NCBI RefSeq assembly: GCF_003610355.1
Contig: NZ_RAPY01000005.1
Coordinates: 124,001 to 188,000, forward strand
Reading direction: 5' to 3'
Source: Sphingobacterium detergens
GTDB taxonomy: Bacteria > Bacteroidota > Bacteroidia > Sphingobacteriales > Sphingobacteriaceae
Length of the DNA: 64,000 bases
Shown here: in pieces, positions 43,964-53,856 of the stretch
Position numbering within the stretch: position 1 is the stretch's first letter
Layout of the letters: every line of letters begins with the position of its first letter
Translations under genes and position numbers: made by a program
Notes under the pieces: generated by a model
Database searches by the model: none
Seen by the model: the letters and a program-made list of their open reading frames with translations, nothing else
What the model was told of the DNA's origin: nothing

Positions 43964-45067
43964 ATGAGTATGACGAAATACTGGACCTTACTTTTGACTG
44001 CCCTAACCACGACCCTTGGAATGAGCGGAAAGGTTATGGCACAGAATACCCCAAAGGACTATACTGGGGCGATAAAAAAATATGATGCTTCATTTAGCGG
44101 CGTAGGTCCTGAGGTGTATTTCCTACCTCCTCCAAAGACTGAAAACGAAATTATTGAAGACAATTATACGAGCAAAAAAAGCTTTAGCAAGGAAATCGCC
44201 AGGCAACTGCTATTCCAACGTTTATTACTGCAGTTGAAAAGCACCAATAATATGGGGCATTTTCAATATCTGATGAATCCCGTTCCGGCTAATACCTCAG
44301 CATGGAATAATACCATCGAAAATCAGAAAAAAGCAGAAAACTGGATTGCGGGCTATGCCTTAGCCAATGAAGCAGCCCTATTTGCAATTAAGAATAATGA
44401 TAGTAGTGCAGCTTCAAAATTTCTATATGACGCATTATCATTAGCAAATCGTACCGACAACAAAGATGATATTGCAACAATTAACTTGAATTTGAGCAAT
44501 TTTCAATTGTATCATGGCGATTTCGACAAAGCCGAAGAAAGTGCCCAAAAATATCATAGCTATGCCACGGTAAGCAAAAGCTATCTCGAGCAGGCCAATG
44601 CTTGGTTATTAATTGCCATGGCCCGTGCAGGGCAAAAAAACTTTAAGGCCGCCGAAAATAACATTATCCGAAGCGCTATCCCCTTATTTAATAAAGCAAA
44701 GGCTTATGAAGGTAAAATATTCGCATGGGAGATGCTGGCGGAGATCTATTTTAAACAAAACAAATACACCGAGGCACAATGGTTTTTATTGCAGGCACGT
44801 GACTTGGCCAATGCAAAAAATCTGAGTGGTGAACTTGCGGAGATCGAATATCTGCTTGCCGCTTCCAAGCAAAAGGATGGGAATTACAAGGTGTCCATCA
44901 AAGAATTTATTCAAGCAGCTGAATTGGCCGCAAACGAGAATAACAAACAGTTGTCGTTGGCGATATTAGACAAATTGGGCGAAGTATACCTTGTATTGAA
45001 GGACTATCCTTCGGCCGACCAGACCTACAAGGCTTATACACAACTGAAAAACGAATTGTACAATTAA
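43964..45067 (+). CDS. Exported TPR-repeat protein
   Basis: This 367-residue protein has a signal peptide ending VMAQ near residue 27. The rest is helix-turn-helix repeats of TPR character, for example AWLLIAMARAGQKNFKAAE and AWEMLAEIYFKQNKYTEAQ, about five to six units. It likely acts as a periplasmic scaffold. The family is not specific enough to name a partner. It is transcribed alone. Confidence 0.85.
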   Translation: MSMTKYWTLLLTALTTTLGMSGKVMAQNTPKDYTGAIKKYDASFSGVGPEVYFLPPPKTENEIIEDNYTSKKSFSKEIARQLLFQRLLLQLKSTNNMGHFQYLMNPVPANTSAWNNTIENQKKAENWIAGYALANEAALFAIKNNDSSAASKFLYDALSLANRTDNKDDIATINLNLSNFQLYHGDFDKAEESAQKYHSYATVSKSYLEQANAWLLIAMARAGQKNFKAAENNIIRSAIPLFNKAKAYEGKIFAWEMLAEIYFKQNKYTEAQWFLLQARDLANAKNLSGELAEIEYLLAASKQKDGNYKVSIKEFIQAAELAANENNKQLSLAILDKLGEVYLVLKDYPSADQTYKAYTQLKNELYN

Positions 45068-45349
45068 TTGATCTTCGTAAGATAATAGCAGCCGAAGAAT
45101 CGAAAGTAAGAAATAAATCGTATTTTAAGCTTTTTGTAAATATTAAAGGATAAATCAAATAAATTTTTAGAATCTATGATAATGTGCTATGAATTTCACT
45201 AAATTTAGCACGCTTATCAATAAGAGCTGAATATTTTTATTTCCTTTATATAAAAGTTTATTGATGGCAAAGGAGAGAACGATAAATTTGTTCTATATTC
45301 AGCTTAATTTAAAATTGCATATAGAAGCAAATTTATCTTAGTTTATAAA

Positions 45350-47494
45350 ATGATTATTAAAACTGTCGAAAATATGTTTAGGAAACTCATATTTGCACTT
45401 TTTGTGGTATCTATTGTCTCTTGTGGTTCAAAACCACGGGTAGCACTTCCAGATGATGGTGGGCTCAAACCGAGCACACAGCATCAGATCATCGCGAAAG
45501 AAGTGATTGGATTATTGGAAAATGCGAGCTACAAGAAGGTCAAAATGAATGATTCGATATCTGGAATTATCTATGATAATCTGATCAAAGGTTTAGACCA
45601 GAGCAAGAATTATCTTCTTCAATCGGATATTGATGCATTTCAGGCTTACAAGAGTAACCTTGCCCAGGATATAAAAGGAGGAGATCTTTCTTCGGCCTTT
45701 CAGATCTTCAATGTCTATAAAAAGAGATATTTGGAAAGAATGCAATATGCACTTTCTGAAATCGACAAAAAGCAAGATTTTACCAAAGATGAATATTATC
45801 AGCCTAACCGTGAAAAATTAGGTTGGTTCAAAACGGATGCCGAAGCCAACGATCAATGGCGTAAACGTGTGAAGTACGATTTGTTGAACCTGGAAACTGC
45901 TAGTGGTAAATCTACTGACAGTGCAAAAACTAAACAGGTAGAAACATTGAAAAAACGTTATGTGAATTTAATTTCCCAAACAAAGAAATATAATTCAAAT
46001 GACGCCTTTCAGATCATCATGCAGGCGCTTACAGATGCTGTAGATCCGCATACTTCTTATTTCAACCCTTCTTATGCGCAAGCCTTTAATGAAGGGATGG
46101 CCAATACATTTGAAGGTATTGGAGCAAGATTGACCATAGACAATGAAGCCGTAAGCATCAATGAGATCATTCCGGGTGGACCTATCTTTAAAGACAAGAC
46201 CATTCAGGTGAATGACAAGATTATCGCTGTGGCACAAGGTAAAGATGGCGAATTTGAAGATATCATCGGCTGGAGATTAGACGCCGCTGTAGCCAAAATA
46301 AAAGGTCCGAAGGGAACAATCGTACGACTTAAGATTATCCCTGCAGGACAACCGATGAACTCGCATCCGCGCATTGTTTCCTTAGTACGTGAAAAAATCG
46401 TTGTTGAGGAAGAATCTGCGAAAAAAGAGATCATGAACATCAAAGGGGCTGATGGAAAAATGTATAAAGTCGGAGTGATCAATATCCCTAAATTTTATAT
46501 GGATTTTGAGGCTTACAGAAGACGCGATCCGAACTATAAAAGTACAACAAGAGATGTAAGGCTGATCTTAGATACGCTGAAACAAGCCAAAGTGGATGCT
46601 GTACTCATCGACCTACGTTTCAATGGCGGGGGCTCACTTCCTGAAGCGATTGATCTTACCGGATTGTTTATTGACAAGGGACCTGTTGTACAAGTAAGAG
46701 ATACCAAAAATAATATTGATGTCGAAGAAGACAAGAATGCAGGTGTAGCATGGGACGGCCCATTAGGTGTAATGATCAACCGTTTCTCTGCCTCAGCCTC
46801 AGAAATTTTCGCTGGTGCAATTCAAGATTATGGTAGAGGAGTAATCCTTGGTTCACAAAGTTATGGTAAAGGAACTGTTCAATCGGCTATCGACATGTCG
46901 CGCGTGATTAGCCCTACAAGTCGCCTATTATTAAAAGCATCAGGAGAGAAAGATCCGGACACACCGGAAGGAGCACCACAATATGGACAAATCAACATCA
47001 CGTTGGGCAAATTTTACCGTGTCAATGGTAGCAGTACCCAACACAAAGGAGTAACTCCTGACATTACATTCCCGTCCCAATTCTCTGCAGAGAAATTTGG
47101 TGAAAGCTCAGAAAAATCTGCTCTTCCTTGGGATCAAATTCAATCCAGTAACTTCAAAAAAGTAGCGGATATGAGTGGAGTGGATAAAAAGCTGGAGACG
47201 CTACATGAGACCCGGATTAAAAATTCACTCGAATACAAGTATTTGAAAGAAGATATTGAAGAGGCTCAAAAAGATGAAGATGTCAAAATTTCATTGGAAT
47301 TAAATAAATTCAAAAAAGAAAAAGACGATAATCTCAAGAAAAACAGAGAACGTATCAATGCTTTATTGAAATTACAAGGTAAACCGGCATGGGAAGAAGG
47401 CAAACCTCAACCTAAGATGGACCTTGACTTTGTAAAAGATGAGAGTGCGAAAGTAATGACTGATTATATCATTAATTTTGCGAACAAAAAATAA
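45350..47494 (+). CDS. prc: Carboxy-terminal processing protease (Prc/Tsp-like)
   Basis: This 714-residue lipoprotein (Cys25 after SIVS) has the full Prc layout: an N-terminal helical domain, a PDZ domain (about residues 250-335), and an S41 core. Catalytic residues lie in RFSASASEIFAGA (Ser within 480-484) and SYGKGTV (Lys507). The C-terminal helical domain is DUF3340-like. It cleaves periplasmic proteins from their C-termini. A second ATG eight codons downstream would leave a shorter, more typical signal and cannot be excluded. Confidence 0.95.
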   Translation: MIIKTVENMFRKLIFALFVVSIVSCGSKPRVALPDDGGLKPSTQHQIIAKEVIGLLENASYKKVKMNDSISGIIYDNLIKGLDQSKNYLLQSDIDAFQAYKSNLAQDIKGGDLSSAFQIFNVYKKRYLERMQYALSEIDKKQDFTKDEYYQPNREKLGWFKTDAEANDQWRKRVKYDLLNLETASGKSTDSAKTKQVETLKKRYVNLISQTKKYNSNDAFQIIMQALTDAVDPHTSYFNPSYAQAFNEGMANTFEGIGARLTIDNEAVSINEIIPGGPIFKDKTIQVNDKIIAVAQGKDGEFEDIIGWRLDAAVAKIKGPKGTIVRLKIIPAGQPMNSHPRIVSLVREKIVVEEESAKKEIMNIKGADGKMYKVGVINIPKFYMDFEAYRRRDPNYKSTTRDVRLILDTLKQAKVDAVLIDLRFNGGGSLPEAIDLTGLFIDKGPVVQVRDTKNNIDVEEDKNAGVAWDGPLGVMINRFSASASEIFAGAIQDYGRGVILGSQSYGKGTVQSAIDMSRVISPTSRLLLKASGEKDPDTPEGAPQYGQINITLGKFYRVNGSSTQHKGVTPDITFPSQFSAEKFGESSEKSALPWDQIQSSNFKKVADMSGVDKKLETLHETRIKNSLEYKYLKEDIEEAQKDEDVKISLELNKFKKEKDDNLKKNRERINALLKLQGKPAWEEGKPQPKMDLDFVKDESAKVMTDYIINFANKK

Positions 47495-47513
47495 AGACGG
47501 ATAAAATTCCACG

Positions 47514-47548
47514 AAAAAAGGCAATCGTAACAACGGTTGCCTTTTTTT
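47514..47548 (+). terminator. Rho-independent terminator of the prc gene
   Basis: GGCAATCGT and ACGGTTGCC form a stem with an AACA loop, preceded by A6 and followed by T7. This is the textbook form. Confidence 0.9.
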
Positions 47549-47732
47549 ATGATGCTCATCACAATCTCAATCCTTTAACATTAAATTCATCTTTTCTTTG
47601 TAACTTATCTTAACATTAATTGTTCTACACATAGAGACTTTAAAAATAGCACTGACAATTGTTTCACAACGTCAGAATCTATAAAATAAGAGTCTGGATA
47701 ATGATGGATTTTACCCTTAAAACGATATCACA

Positions 47733-48563
47733 ATGAAACGTATCCTGCTTCTAACCGACTTTTCAGAAAATGCACTTTTAGCGGCAAAACAAGTGGCCTT
47801 ATGTGCAGAGGCTTGGAAAACTGAAAAAGTTATTGTTTACCATACTTATAACAGTGTAACAATTGTAAACAATGAACCTATTGTTGTGGTTAATGACGAA
47901 GTTAAAGAGGCCAAAGAGAAAGAATTAAATGCCTGGTTGGAGCTAATCGGGCCACTCTTTCCAGCACAAGTGACACTGTCCCACAAGATGGAAGATGTCG
48001 ATCTCCCAATAGGTGTAAATGACCTCTGTAAATCCGGAGATATTGATCTTGTCGCATTAGGGATAACAGGACAGACTGGTTTCGCCAAGATCCTGGTGGG
48101 AAGCAATGCCATTACCCTAATGGACATCTGCAATAAACCGATGTTAATTGTCTCCCATAAGGTAAATCCGGCGGTTCCAAAAAATGTATTGGCAACCACT
48201 GACCTGAAAGAAGTTGACAGAAAACTGAGTTTGTTTAATCTGGATCAAGTCCTCGACACTTTTTCAGCGCAGTTATATGTTTTGAATGTTGCGAAGAAAG
48301 AAGGCTCCGCCGCAGATTTGGCACAAGAATTAAAATATTTGCATGAACGGTTGGACAAATATAAACCAATCTATGATTACATCAGTCATGACGATATTAC
48401 ATTGGGAATAGCGGAATATGCGAAAGAGAAACATATAGACCTCATCCTATCATTTCACAAGAAACAAGGTTTACTGGCGAGCTTATTTAAAACAAGTATA
48501 TCCAAAAAAATCGCTTGGAATGGCGCGGCAAACTTATTAGTTATTCCGATGGATAAATCATAA
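47733..48563 (+). CDS. Universal stress protein, two-domain
   Basis: This 276-residue protein has two UspA-like domains. The first starts ILLLTDFSENALLAAKQ and ends with the ATP-loop pattern GITGQTGFAKILVGSNA. The second starts at about residue 145 with NVLATTDLKEVD, has lost most of the ATP loop and ends AWNGAANLLVIPM. It is cytoplasmic. A clear paralogue lies at 49627-50457, across the DoxX gene. Confidence 0.92.
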   Translation: MKRILLLTDFSENALLAAKQVALCAEAWKTEKVIVYHTYNSVTIVNNEPIVVVNDEVKEAKEKELNAWLELIGPLFPAQVTLSHKMEDVDLPIGVNDLCKSGDIDLVALGITGQTGFAKILVGSNAITLMDICNKPMLIVSHKVNPAVPKNVLATTDLKEVDRKLSLFNLDQVLDTFSAQLYVLNVAKKEGSAADLAQELKYLHERLDKYKPIYDYISHDDITLGIAEYAKEKHIDLILSFHKKQGLLASLFKTSISKKIAWNGAANLLVIPMDKS

Positions 48564-48582
48564 ATAGCATAAAGGGCTGGGG

Positions 48583-48632
48583 CAAAAGTATATCCTGAAT
48601 ATTCAATATTCAGGATATACTTTTGTCTTTTT
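48583..48632 (+). terminator. Perfect hairpin terminator after the first stress-protein gene
   Basis: Two 21-base arms (48583-48603 and 48605-48625) pair without mismatch around a single-base centre, followed by TCTTTTTG. It could also end the convergent DoxX transcript. Confidence 0.85.
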
Positions 48633-48671
48633 GGGTTGCTGCCATTTTACATAGATTTCTATGTACAGGAT

Positions 48672-49079
48672 CTATTTCTTGTCTACAGAATGTTTCCCTG
48701 GACCGATAAACACGAGTCCCAGAAATACAAAGAACAATTCAATGGCATGAGATGCGCCAGAGACTCCATCGCCTTTTGAAAGATGCATCAATCCAGCAAC
48801 AACCATGGTAAAAGCAAGTAACAAGGCTGAAGGTCTAAAAAAAAGGCCCAATAGTAAGAAAAGACCACCAATAGTTTCCGTAGCCGCGGCCATAAAGCCC
48901 CAAAATGTCGGAATAAAATTGATGCCCATATTGCCCATGGCCTTTCCAACCCCCGCCCAGAGCTCAGGACCTCCTTGCAACTTCGGCAAACCATGCATAA
49001 TCATCATGACTCCCACTCCGATGCGGAGGATCAACAAACCTGTATCCCTATATTTTCCCAATGAATTCCAAATTGCCAT
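48672..49079 (-). CDS. DoxX-family membrane protein
   Basis: This 135-residue protein has four membrane helices in DoxX order. GLLILRIGVGVMMIMHGLPKL at the start, with the conserved HG..K, and ETIGGLFLLLGLFFRPSALLL in the middle, are typical. DoxX proteins are linked to redox or thiol stress, but the biochemical role is poorly defined. It lies between two universal stress genes, on the opposite strand. Confidence 0.9.
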   Translation of the reverse strand: MAIWNSLGKYRDTGLLILRIGVGVMMIMHGLPKLQGGPELWAGVGKAMGNMGINFIPTFWGFMAAATETIGGLFLLLGLFFRPSALLLAFTMVVAGLMHLSKGDGVSGASHAIELFFVFLGLVFIGPGKHSVDKK

Positions 49080-49146
49080 AAATAGAAAATTATAATGTAT
49101 TAAAATGTTAATTACTGATTGATCTTTCTAAAATAATCAAATTTTA

Positions 49147-49307
49147 TTGATTTGTGTCTATTTTCAGCGGTATCAATGAGCTCACTTCGCTCGGTTATTG
49201 ATTTGTGTCTATTTTCAGCGGTATCAATGAGCTCACTTCGCTCGGTTATTGATTTGTGTCTATTTTCAGCGGTATCAATGAGCTCACTTCGCTCGGTTAT
49301 TGATTTG
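49147..49307. repeat. Three tandem copies of a 51-bp repeat
   Basis: Three identical 51-base units begin at 49147, 49198 and 49249, with an 8-base start of a fourth at 49300. Each unit contains a hairpin: ATCAATGAGC pairs with GCTC..ATTGAT. Because 51 is a multiple of three, one frame reads as a 17-residue repeat; I do not regard this as coding. Confidence 0.9.
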
Positions 49308-49626
49308 CGCTTATTTCTTAATTATATAAATAAACTCATTTCATTCGCGAGTTAGTACCCATTTATGCTACGGTGGTATCGGTGAACTTTCTCCTTCATG
49401 TTATGCGCTTTATCCACCTTTCATGAGAACAAAATTAGGTCAAAATGTGTTACTTCCCCTTGATATAGATTAAGAAATTCAACAAAACTGATCGATTCGA
49501 GCGCGGGAAAGAAAGTCCAAATGGGACAGTACATTTAGAGAAAAATAGGGATGCTGATAGAAAAATATTGCAATTATGATACTAAATACGTAATTTAAGT
49601 CTCATAGACCCGATTATAAAATTATT
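49308..49626. other. Intergenic stretch with no recognised gene
   Basis: These 319 bases after the tandem repeat hold a degenerate hairpin (ACTC..GAGT near 49334-49352) but no convincing gene, RNA or clean promoter. They include the unidentified promoter of the second stress-protein gene. Confidence 0.4.
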
Positions 49627-50457
49627 ATGAAGAATCTTCTTTTGTTAACAGATTTCTCGGACAATGCCTATGCTGCAGCTCAATATGCCGCAAAATTAGC
49701 TCCACTTTGGGGCATAGAAAGGGTTGTGTTGTACCATACTTATGAGGTTATACCAACGGTTGGAACAGAGCCTGTTGTCATCAGCAATTTGGATATACTA
49801 GAAGAAAAACAAAAAGATCTCAATGTGTGGCAAGAAGACCTTATGCAACTCTTTCCACAGGGAATAGCATGGAAAGTGATACTGGAGGAGTATGAATTGA
49901 GCTATGGTGTCAACCGCACTTGTGCTGAGGAAGATATCGATATTGTTGTCGTTGGAACTGCTGGAAAAAGTGGTTTTAAAAAGCTTCTCTTGGGTAGTAA
50001 CACACTAAAATTAATTGAGAATTGCCACACGCCGTTATTGGTTGTACCTGCCAAAGCCGAATTCAGAATTCCTAAAAAGATGCTGATCGCAACCAATCTC
50101 AAAGAAGTGAAGCTTAAGTTAGACCGGCTGCTGATCAATGCAGCTGAAGTACTCCGAAAGAGTGAGGTCTATGTGGTTCACGTGACCAAGGAAGATCCTG
50201 CCAGTAAAGTTGTCAGCACTGAGATTAACATTATGAACGATATGCTGGCCCCCTACCATCCCATATACAGCTATATCTTACACTCGGATATTGCAGTTGG
50301 CATCAATCAATATATTAATGAAAACCACATTGATATGATGGTTACGTTCCATCGCGACAAAGGGTTACTTAGCCGGATTTTCAACACCAGTATCGCACAA
50401 AAAATGGCTTGGAAAAGCCAGGCAGCCATGATGGTTATTCCTGTACATTCGGGATAA
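49627..50457 (+). CDS. Universal stress protein, two-domain (paralogue)
   Basis: This 276-residue paralogue of the protein at 47733 has the same length and domain plan. It opens LLLLTDFSDNAYAAAQYAA and has VVGTAGKSGFKKLLLGSNT as its ATP loop. The second domain begins near KMLIATNLKEVKLKLD. The two genes probably arose by local duplication, now separated by DoxX and the 51-bp repeat. Confidence 0.92.
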   Translation: MKNLLLLTDFSDNAYAAAQYAAKLAPLWGIERVVLYHTYEVIPTVGTEPVVISNLDILEEKQKDLNVWQEDLMQLFPQGIAWKVILEEYELSYGVNRTCAEEDIDIVVVGTAGKSGFKKLLLGSNTLKLIENCHTPLLVVPAKAEFRIPKKMLIATNLKEVKLKLDRLLINAAEVLRKSEVYVVHVTKEDPASKVVSTEINIMNDMLAPYHPIYSYILHSDIAVGINQYINENHIDMMVTFHRDKGLLSRIFNTSIAQKMAWKSQAAMMVIPVHSG

Positions 50458-50465
50458 TATAAAAA

Positions 50466-50516
50466 TATCGACAATTAAATAGTTTTGTCCGGGACAAAAT
50501 TATTTAATTGTCGATA
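50466..50516. terminator. Bidirectional hairpin terminator
   Basis: TATCGACAATTAAATA and its complement form long arms that continue through TTTTGTCC and GGACAAAA with a single internal mismatch. It lies between convergent genes, 9 and 10 bases from their stops. Confidence 0.8.
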
Positions 50517-50526
50517 GGATTAACCG

Positions 50527-51429
50527 CTATAAATAGATGAGCTCCGTTTTATCGGCACTCGTTACTAATTTCACTTTCCGGCCTAATACCAATGCATGGT
50601 TATCATCTATATGTCCTGCTGGATAACCAAAGGCGACAGGAAAATCATATTCTTTGACTTTATCCCAGATAATCTCCTCTACGGTCTGTCCAAATGTAGG
50701 ATCGTTATCTTTCATGGATGAAAAACTGCCCACAATAAGACCTTTCAATTTTTTGAATTTGCCAGCACGTTTCAGCGCCCACAGCATCCGATCCACAGAA
50801 TAATAAGCTTCACCCACATCTTCGATGAAAAGAATTTTATTTGCATACTTGACATCTGAGTCTGACGCCAAAACAGACAATAAAATAGCCAAATTTCCAC
50901 CAATTAGTTTGCCTTCAGCCTCACCGGAACGGTTTGGGAATACAGATTGTTCATAGCTAAAGTCTGTGGAAGCACCAAACAACGCATTTTTTAATGTTTC
51001 CAAGGAAGCTTTGGTTCCTGATTCAAAAGATTTGGGCATCTGCCCGTGTATCGTCGCAATTTTATAGTTACGTTGAATATGGCTATGCAATACTGTGATA
51101 TCGCTAAAGCCAACCAGCCACTTGGGATGCTGCTCAAACGTAGAAAAATCGATCTCGTCGACAATCCGAACACAACCATAGCCCCCTCGGGCAGCAAATA
51201 CGGCTTTAATGGATGGATCATCCAGGGCCCATTGGAGGTCTGCAGCACGTAAGTGGTCATCGCCGGCAAATTGATGATAAGATGTCCCTACTGTCTCCCC
51301 CACCAGGACTTCAAGCCCCCAGCTCTTCAATGTTTCAATCCCCATATCAATATTCCCGCGGATAAAGCTTGCAGGACAAACGATGGCGACTTTGTCGCCT
51401 TCTTTAAGAAAATCAGGTATTTTAGACAT
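50527..51429 (-). CDS. LD-carboxypeptidase (S66 family, MccF/LdcA-like)
   Basis: This 300-residue enzyme removes the terminal D-Ala from murein tetrapeptides or acts on similar bonds. Motifs are VAIVCPAS, AARGGYGC, VGFSDIT with the nucleophile Ser, and near the C-terminus GHIDDNHAL with the catalytic His. It is probably cytoplasmic, in cell-wall recycling. Some S66 proteins act on peptide-nucleotide antibiotics instead; nothing in the neighbourhood points that way. Confidence 0.93.
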   Translation of the reverse strand: MSKIPDFLKEGDKVAIVCPASFIRGNIDMGIETLKSWGLEVLVGETVGTSYHQFAGDDHLRAADLQWALDDPSIKAVFAARGGYGCVRIVDEIDFSTFEQHPKWLVGFSDITVLHSHIQRNYKIATIHGQMPKSFESGTKASLETLKNALFGASTDFSYEQSVFPNRSGEAEGKLIGGNLAILLSVLASDSDVKYANKILFIEDVGEAYYSVDRMLWALKRAGKFKKLKGLIVGSFSSMKDNDPTFGQTVEEIIWDKVKEYDFPVAFGYPAGHIDDNHALVLGRKVKLVTSADKTELIYL

Positions 51430-51606
51430 ATTTATTATGTTTCATATATAATTTGATCCTTTATGACCATGAAGAGATCATTAGCCAACTCATTTCAATT
51501 TTAGCCCAAAGTAATTTGTTCCAACTCATGATGGTTTCCTCCAATAAAAATTTTCAATGGATGAGGAGACAACAAATTTATCTTAGTATTATACCGCAAA
51601 TTGAAT

Positions 51607-51614
51607 TATCTTTG
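51607..51614 (+). promoter_or_regulatory. Candidate -7 promoter element for metG
   Basis: TATCTTTG matches TAnnTTTG, 39 bases upstream of the TTG start at 51654. A -33 TTTG is not at the right distance. Confidence 0.4.
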
Positions 51615-51653
51615 TGAAAGAAACAAGTAAAAACTTTAATATACTTTCAAGCA

Positions 51654-53723
51654 TTGAGTATTCTAGATAAAAAACGTTATACAATTACTTCGGCATTACC
51701 GTATGCCAATGGTCCTTTACATATCGGACACCTTGCCGGAGCTTATATTCCAGGTGATATTTTTGTTCGCTATTTGCGTTTAAATCAAAAAGATGTGGTC
51801 TATGTCTGTGGTTCGGATGAACATGGTGCAGCCATTACCATCCGCGCAAAAAAAGAGGGTATTACGCCACAGCAGATCATTGATAAATACAACAAACAAA
51901 TCAAAGAAAGCTTTGAAGAGTTTGGCATTTCTTTCGATATCTACCACCGTACCTCCGAACCGATTCACCACCAACTGTCGCAAGATTTTTTCCTGAACTT
52001 ATACAATAAAGGTGAATTTGTCGAGAAATTTTCGGAGCAATACTACGATGAAGAGTACCATCAGTTTTTGGCGGACCGTTATATTACCGGGACCTGTCCA
52101 AACTGTAAATCCGAAGGTGCCTATGGTGACCAATGCGAAAAATGTGGTACCTCACTAAGTCCAACAGACCTGATCAACCCAATTTCCACATTAAGTGGGA
52201 AGACTCCCGTATTAAAAGAAACGAAGCATTGGTATTTACCATTGGATAAATATCAACCTTGGTTGGAAAAATGGTTAATCGAGGGTAAGAAAAACATTCT
52301 TAAATCCAACGTTTTTGGCCAATGTCAGTCTTGGCTCAAGTCCGGTTTGCAGCCACGTTCCATGACCCGAGATTTGGACTGGGGGGTAGATGTTCCTCTG
52401 AAAGAAGCAGAGGGAAAGAAACTTTATGTATGGCTGGATGCACCAATAGGCTATATTTCTGCAACGAAGCAGTGGGCAATCGACCACGGAAAAAATTGGG
52501 AAGACTATTGGAAAACCCATGATAATCCAGCGGACGATTCAACATTGATCCATTTTATCGGAAAAGATAATATTGTATTCCATTGCATCATATTCCCGGC
52601 GATCCTTCATGCTCATGGAGACTATATCCTGCCAGAAAATATACCTGCAAATGAATTCCTTAATTTGGAAGGCGATAAGTTATCGACATCCAGAAACCAT
52701 GCTGTTTGGTTACATGAGTATCTACAGGAATTCCCAGACAAACAGGATGAATTACGTTATGTATTAACCTCTATTTTACCTGAGACCTCGGATGCTGAAT
52801 TTACCTGGAAGGATTTCCAAGCGCGGATCAACAACGAGCTAGTAGCGATTTTTGGTAACTTTGTCAATCGTGTCATGGTACTTTCCCATAAATATTTCGA
52901 TGGTAAGGTATTAAGTGGATCTCCATTAACAGCAGTGGATCAAGCGGTATTGGATGAGTTAAAATCCTATCCGGCGTCTATCAAATCATCACTGGAGCAA
53001 TTCCGTTTCCGTGAAGCGCTGGCGGAGTTTATGAATGTGGCACGCCTTGGAAACAAGTATTTGGCTGATGAAGAACCTTGGAAAGTAATCAAAACGGACG
53101 AGGAGCGCGTAAAAACGATCCTAAATGTAGCGTCTCAGATTGTTGCTAACCTTGCCGTGTTGGCACAACCATTTTTACCAAAAACAGCAATCAAATTATT
53201 TGAAATGCTCAATTTTCCGCAAGGAAATTGGAACGATGCAGGTAACGAAGGCCTAATTCAGGATGGTCATCAGTTGGGTGAAGTCCAATTGTTGTTTGAT
53301 AAGATAACAGACGAACAAGTGGAGTTTCAATTAAACAAACTTGCGGAAGCGAAGCTAAAAAACCGCGCAGACAACGCGAAAGTCGCCCCTGCTAAAGAAA
53401 ATATTAGTTTTGACGATTTTGTCAAAATGGATATCCGCGTAGGGACAATTTTAGAAGCTGAAAAAGTTGCGAAAACAAAGAAATTACTAAAATTAACAAT
53501 AGACACAGGTATTGACAAACGCACCGTTGTATCTGGTATTGCGGAGTTCTTTAGTCCAGAAGAGATTGTCGGACGCCAGGTCTCAATTTTGGTAAATCTA
53601 GAACCTCGTGAAATCAAAGGCATTACCTCACAGGGTATGATCCTGATGGCCGAAGATGCTGATGGTAGATTGGATTTCGTCAAACCGGATACAGCGATCA
53701 AAGTTGGTAGCACCGTACGCTAG
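51654..53723 (+). CDS. metG: Methionyl-tRNA synthetase with C-terminal tRNA-binding domain
   Basis: This 689-residue class I synthetase attaches methionine to its tRNA. The HIGH motif is in GPLHIGHLAG near residue 22, the zinc knuckle is CPNC..CEKC (about residues 144-163), and the KMSKS position reads KLSTSRN. The C-terminal 100 residues form an OB-fold dimerisation and tRNA-binding domain starting FDDFVKMDIRVGTI. The start is TTG: no ATG or GTG lies in frame between an upstream stop at 51615 and the conserved opening. Confidence 0.96.
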   Translation: MSILDKKRYTITSALPYANGPLHIGHLAGAYIPGDIFVRYLRLNQKDVVYVCGSDEHGAAITIRAKKEGITPQQIIDKYNKQIKESFEEFGISFDIYHRTSEPIHHQLSQDFFLNLYNKGEFVEKFSEQYYDEEYHQFLADRYITGTCPNCKSEGAYGDQCEKCGTSLSPTDLINPISTLSGKTPVLKETKHWYLPLDKYQPWLEKWLIEGKKNILKSNVFGQCQSWLKSGLQPRSMTRDLDWGVDVPLKEAEGKKLYVWLDAPIGYISATKQWAIDHGKNWEDYWKTHDNPADDSTLIHFIGKDNIVFHCIIFPAILHAHGDYILPENIPANEFLNLEGDKLSTSRNHAVWLHEYLQEFPDKQDELRYVLTSILPETSDAEFTWKDFQARINNELVAIFGNFVNRVMVLSHKYFDGKVLSGSPLTAVDQAVLDELKSYPASIKSSLEQFRFREALAEFMNVARLGNKYLADEEPWKVIKTDEERVKTILNVASQIVANLAVLAQPFLPKTAIKLFEMLNFPQGNWNDAGNEGLIQDGHQLGEVQLLFDKITDEQVEFQLNKLAEAKLKNRADNAKVAPAKENISFDDFVKMDIRVGTILEAEKVAKTKKLLKLTIDTGIDKRTVVSGIAEFFSPEEIVGRQVSILVNLEPREIKGITSQGMILMAEDADGRLDFVKPDTAIKVGSTVR

Positions 53724-53743
53724 TTAAACGTAAAATATAGCAT

Positions 53744-53785
53744 AAACAAAGAATGCCTGTCTTTTGCGACAGGCATTCTTTGTTT
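53744..53785 (+). terminator. Rho-independent terminator of metG
   Basis: ACAAAGAATGCCTGTC pairs perfectly with GACAGGCATTCTTTGT across a 6-base loop, followed by TTT. Confidence 0.88.
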
Positions 53786-53856
53786 TCACAAGCCATCCGG
53801 TATTTCTATTCCCTTTTAATGATTTGCTTTAGCTACGGATACCAAGCCAAGAGCGA

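Noticed and set aside
49147..49307. CRISPR array
   Set aside because: The units are contiguous without variable spacers, and no cas genes are near.
49152..49355. Plus-strand frame with 17-residue repeats
   Set aside because: It is the translation of a 51-bp noncoding tandem repeat. The period is a multiple of three, so one frame stays open, and there is no start context or coding character outside the repeat.
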